DNA of 24,950 nt from Candidatus Cellulosilyticum pullistercoris (lineage in GTDB: Bacteria > Bacillota > Clostridia > Lachnospirales > Cellulosilyticaceae), in the NCBI GenBank assembly GCA_018883705.1, contig JAHLFQ010000019.1, positions 1 to 24,950 of the forward strand, given 5' to 3'. The notes under the pieces were generated by a model. The model saw only the letters and a list, made by a program, of their open reading frames with translations, was not told the DNA's origin and made no database searches. The position numbers and the translations under genes are program-made. Shown here one piece after another: positions 22,813-24,950 of the stretch (the first letter of the stretch is position 1; each line of letters opens with the position of its first letter).

Positions 22813-23586
22813 ATGGCTATCAATAAAGTAGAAATATGTGGCGTAAATACTGCAAAATTACCTATCCTAACTAATGAACAGAAAGATGCTTTATTTAAAA
22901 AGATACTATCTGGTGATGATACCGCTAGAGAGGCATATATTAAAGGCAATTTAAGATTGGTACTAAGTGTCATTCAACGCTTCAATAACAGAGGTGAACA
23001 TGTAGATGATTTATTTCAAGTAGGTTGCATTGGACTGATTAAGGCAATAGATAATTTTGATGTCAGCCAAAATGTTAAATTTTCAACCTATGCTGTACCA
23101 ATGATTATCGGAGAGATAAGACGATATTTAAGAGATAATAATGCTATTAGAGTGAGCAGATCATTAAGAGATACGGCATATAAAGCACTGCAAACTAAAG
23201 AGCAACTTACAAGAAAAAATGCGAAAGAGCCGAGCATTCAAGAAATTGCAACAGAATTAGGCATAAAAAAGGAAGATATCGTGTTTGCTTTAGATGCCAT
23301 ACAAGACCCTATTTCTTTATTTGAACCTGTTTATCATGATGAAAGCGATACATTATATATTATGGATCAAGTAAGCGATGATAAGAATCAAGACGATATT
23401 TGGCTCGAAAATATTGCACTTAAAGAAGCAATGAAGCGTATTAATGAAAGGGAAAAGCAAATCTTAATGCTTAGATTTTTCTCAGGAAAAACACAAATGG
23501 AAGTCGCAAATGAAATTGGGATTTCACAAGCACAAGTTTCACGATTAGAAAAAACCGCACTCAATCATATGAAAAAATATATCTAA
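22813..23586 (+). CDS. sigG: SigmaG, late forespore sigma factor
   Basis: SigmaG directs late forespore transcription, including small acid-soluble proteins and germination genes. The N-terminus NKVEICGVNTAKLPILTNEQK is characteristic of SigmaG. Region 2 shows GNLRLVLSVIQRFNNRGEHV, DLFQVGCIGLIKAIDNFD and VKFSTYAVPMIIGEIRRYLR. Region 3 has IRVSRSLRDTAYKALQ, and region 4 MEVANEIGISQAQVSRLEK (about 231-249). Length 257 matches Bacillus (260). It follows sigE by 84 bases, the same order as in Bacillus subtilis. The leader contains a candidate SigmaF promoter and an inverted repeat over the RBS, so read-through from spoIIGA-sigE is probably poorly translated. Confidence 0.96.
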   Translation: MAINKVEICGVNTAKLPILTNEQKDALFKKILSGDDTAREAYIKGNLRLVLSVIQRFNNRGEHVDDLFQVGCIGLIKAIDNFDVSQNVKFSTYAVPMIIGEIRRYLRDNNAIRVSRSLRDTAYKALQTKEQLTRKNAKEPSIQEIATELGIKKEDIVFALDAIQDPISLFEPVYHDESDTLYIMDQVSDDKNQDDIWLENIALKEAMKRINEREKQILMLRFFSGKTQMEVANEIGISQAQVSRLEKTALNHMKKYI

Positions 23587-23639
23587 TCCTAATATTAGGG
23601 GGGATTATTTAGCGAAAAGAGAGAGAAATAGAAGAACTA

Positions 23640-23668
23640 TTGACTTTTATGGAACATAGTGCAATAAT
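23640..23668 (+). promoter_or_regulatory. SigA-type promoter for nrdR
   Basis: TTGACT (23640-23645) and AATAAT (23663-23668) are exactly 17 bases apart, each five of six to consensus, and lie 35 bases before the nrdR start. This lets nrdR be expressed in vegetative cells apart from sigG. Confidence 0.65.
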
Positions 23669-23702
23669 TTTCACATATAAAAAATATAAGGAGGAAGTGC
23701 TT

Positions 23703-24161
23703 ATGAAGTGCCCTTATTGTGGGTATGTAACATCTAAGGTACTTAATTCTAGACCTGTAAATGAGGATGATTCTATTAAAAGACGAAGACAATGTGAGAA
23801 ATGTAACAAGCGCTTTACTACATATGAAAAAATAGAAACAATGCCTCTTATTGTTATCAAGAAAAATCGTACCAGAGAAGTTTTTGATCGAAATAAGCTC
23901 TTTAAAGGCATTTTAAGAGCATGTAATAAAAGAAATATATCTATTGAAGAGATTACGGATATAGTGGATGCCATAGAGACACAAATACTAAATTATGAGA
24001 TAAAAGAGATTTCTGCTACCCAGATTGGTGAAATTGCTATGAACCATCTTAAGGAAATTGATGAGGTCTCATATATTAGATTTGCCTCTGTCTATAAACA
24101 GTTTATGTGTATTGATGAATTTATTACAGAATTAGAAAATATAAAACGGTTAAAAAAGTAA
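23703..24161 (+). CDS. nrdR: Transcriptional repressor NrdR (ribonucleotide reductase regulator)
   Basis: NrdR senses ATP and dATP and represses ribonucleotide reductase genes by binding NrdR boxes. The N-terminal zinc ribbon has C3PYC6 and C31EKC34 with RRRQ before the second pair and NKRFTTYE after it. The ATP-cone domain spans about 46-136 (VIKKNRTREVFDRNKLFKGI at its start). The family ends with RFASVYKQFMCIDEF, present here. I chose ATG 23703, with AAGGAGG upstream, because the 152-residue product then starts MKCPYC, as NrdR proteins do. The frame stays open upstream to ATG 23640, but that extension would cross the promoter and the RBS. No NrdR box pair was noticed in the window. Confidence 0.96.
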   Translation: MKCPYCGYVTSKVLNSRPVNEDDSIKRRRQCEKCNKRFTTYEKIETMPLIVIKKNRTREVFDRNKLFKGILRACNKRNISIEEITDIVDAIETQILNYEIKEISATQIGEIAMNHLKEIDEVSYIRFASVYKQFMCIDEFITELENIKRLKK

Positions 24162-24194
24162 AAGAGTTATTCTAAGTAGAATAACTCTTTTTTT
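24161..24194. terminator. Bidirectional terminator between nrdR and comM
   Basis: A perfect 13 bp stem (24161-24173/24178-24190) with a four-base loop and T-runs outward on both strands serves the convergent genes nrdR and comM. It begins at the last base of the nrdR stop codon. Confidence 0.9.
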
Positions 24195-24950
24195 ATATCC
24201 AAAATTGGCGATCTAATAAGCGATAATGAATGGCTTCAGCTATTTGAGGAGTATCAATGACGTCATAATCATCTACATCAGCAATAGTGCGTGCCAAACG
24301 TAAAATTTTATCATAGACTCTAATACTGACATTAGTTGTTTCAAACCATTCATTAAGTAAAGTTTTAGCATTAGGTGTGATAGGGCAATAGGTACTAAGA
24401 AGTTGGGTTGGAATTTGGCTATTATATTGAATGGTTGTACCGTGAAATCGATCGTTTTGCTTTTGATGAGCTTTTAATACGAGCTTAATCATATCTCCAG
24501 AAGAAAGGGTTTCTTCAGCTTCTAGCTCCTTTAGTGTTGGTACATGTGTCTCTAAATGTATATCTACGCGATCAATAAGAGGAGCCGAAAGTTTAGAAAG
24601 ATATTTTTTAATACTTTGTAGTGAACAGGAACATCTAGAGGTATCTGGATAGTAACCACAAGGACAAGGATTACTTGCAGATAAAAATAGAAAACGTGCA
24701 GGATAAGTGAGACTCATTTGAGATCTAGACAATGTGATACTATGTGATTCTAAGGGTTGTCTAAGCATTTCTAATGATTGTTTATTAAATTCTAGTAATT
24801 CATCTAAGAAAAGTACACCAAGGTGAGCTAAACTAATCTCGCCGGGTTTAGGATGGATGCCACCACCTGTTAAACCTAAATGAGAGATCGTATGATGTGG
24901 TGCTCTAAAAGGGCGATGTTTGATAATTTCATAGTCGGGGAGCTGGTTTG
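24193..24950 (-). CDS. comM: YifB/ComM-family Mg-chelatase-like AAA+ ATPase, C-terminal part (partial)
   Basis: The frame is open from the window edge to TAA at 24193-24195 on the minus strand, giving 251 residues, about the last half of a protein of some 510. It is not a short gene starting at 24768: the same frame continues upstream with FRAPHHTISHLGLTGGG, KPGEISLAHLGVLFLDELLE (Walker B and the preceding conserved block) and QSLEMLRQPLE. Then come SNPCPCGYYPDTSRCSC, a Cys cluster typical of the family, and SAPLIDRVDIHLET. The C-terminal helical domain includes RVYDKILRLARTIADVD and ends with EAIHYRLLDRQFW. ComM is a hexameric helicase that promotes branch migration in natural transformation of some bacteria. 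Its role in Clostridia is not established. The N-terminal Lon-like domain and Walker A lie outside the window. Confidence 0.93.
   Translation of the reverse strand, partial: NQLPDYEIIKHRPFRAPHHTISHLGLTGGGIHPKPGEISLAHLGVLFLDELLEFNKQSLEMLRQPLESHSITLSRSQMSLTYPARFLFLSASNPCPCGYYPDTSRCSCSLQSIKKYLSKLSAPLIDRVDIHLETHVPTLKELEAEETLSSGDMIKLVLKAHQKQNDRFHGTTIQYNSQIPTQLLSTYCPITPNAKTLLNEWFETTNVSIRVYDKILRLARTIADVDDYDVIDTPQIAEAIHYRLLDRQFWI

Noticed and set aside
23588..23609. CCTAATATTAGG palindrome followed by GGGGGGATTA after sigG, resembling an RBS for another gene.
   Set aside because: No start codon follows at a usable distance and no open frame is present. It is too short and lacks a T-run for a terminator; significance unclear.
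1..24950. Search for mobile elements, CRISPR arrays, tRNA genes, toxin-antitoxin or defence genes.
   Set aside because: No transposase, integrase, regularly spaced repeat, tRNA-like fold or defence domain was seen; the gene order is that of a core division and sporulation locus.

Overview
The window is a chromosomal segment of a low-GC, endospore-forming Firmicute. The sporulation genes (spoVD, spoIIGA, sigE, sigG, gerW, a Spo0E-like gene), the meso-diaminopimelate signature in MurE and the lack of a visible ftsA point to class Clostridia, possibly Lachnospirales. I cannot fix the genus from sequence alone. There is no tRNA, rRNA, IS element, prophage or CRISPR array, and base composition looks even throughout, so this is core rather than accessory DNA.

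Layout. Positions 1-445 (minus) hold the N-terminal part of an MscS-type channel. Divergent from it, 601-2251 holds a small unknown gene, a DUF2953 protein and gerW/ytfJ, ending in a bidirectional terminator shared with ychF (minus). Upstream of ychF lies an unreported 55-residue membrane miniprotein gene with its own RBS and terminator. lgt follows, then a 56-residue Spo0E-like phosphatase gene. From 5082 to 20956 runs a division and cell wall (dcw) cluster: mraZ, rsmH, ftsL, pbpB, spoVD, murE, murF, mraY, murD, ftsW/spoVE, murA, ftsQ/divIB, ftsZ. After a strong terminator comes spoIIGA-sigE-sigG, then nrdR, and finally the C-terminal half of comM/yifB on the minus strand.

How the genes work together. 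The cluster makes the peptidoglycan precursor (MurE, MurF, MurD, MurA, MraY) and the septal synthase (FtsW with PBP2B, assisted by FtsL and FtsQ around the FtsZ ring). MraZ is the cluster's own transcription factor, and RsmH modifies 16S rRNA. SpoVD and SpoVE-type proteins reuse the chemistry for spore cortex. SpoIIGA cleaves pro-SigmaE in the mother cell and SigG runs late forespore transcription.

Most interesting signals. (1) An array of five near-identical 7-mers at an exact 10 bp period covers the mraZ leader and start codon and looks like a MraZ operator. (2) Three genes (spoVD, murA, sigG) have Shine-Dalgarno sequences buried in the right arm of an inverted repeat. At spoVD and sigG a candidate sporulation promoter would start the transcript after the left arm, so only read-through RNA would be silenced. 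(3) Two hidden small genes, at 3553-3720 and 4835-5005. (4) murG and ftsA are absent from a cluster where they are usually found. I found no clearly new multi-gene system; the leader architecture is the best candidate for something little described.
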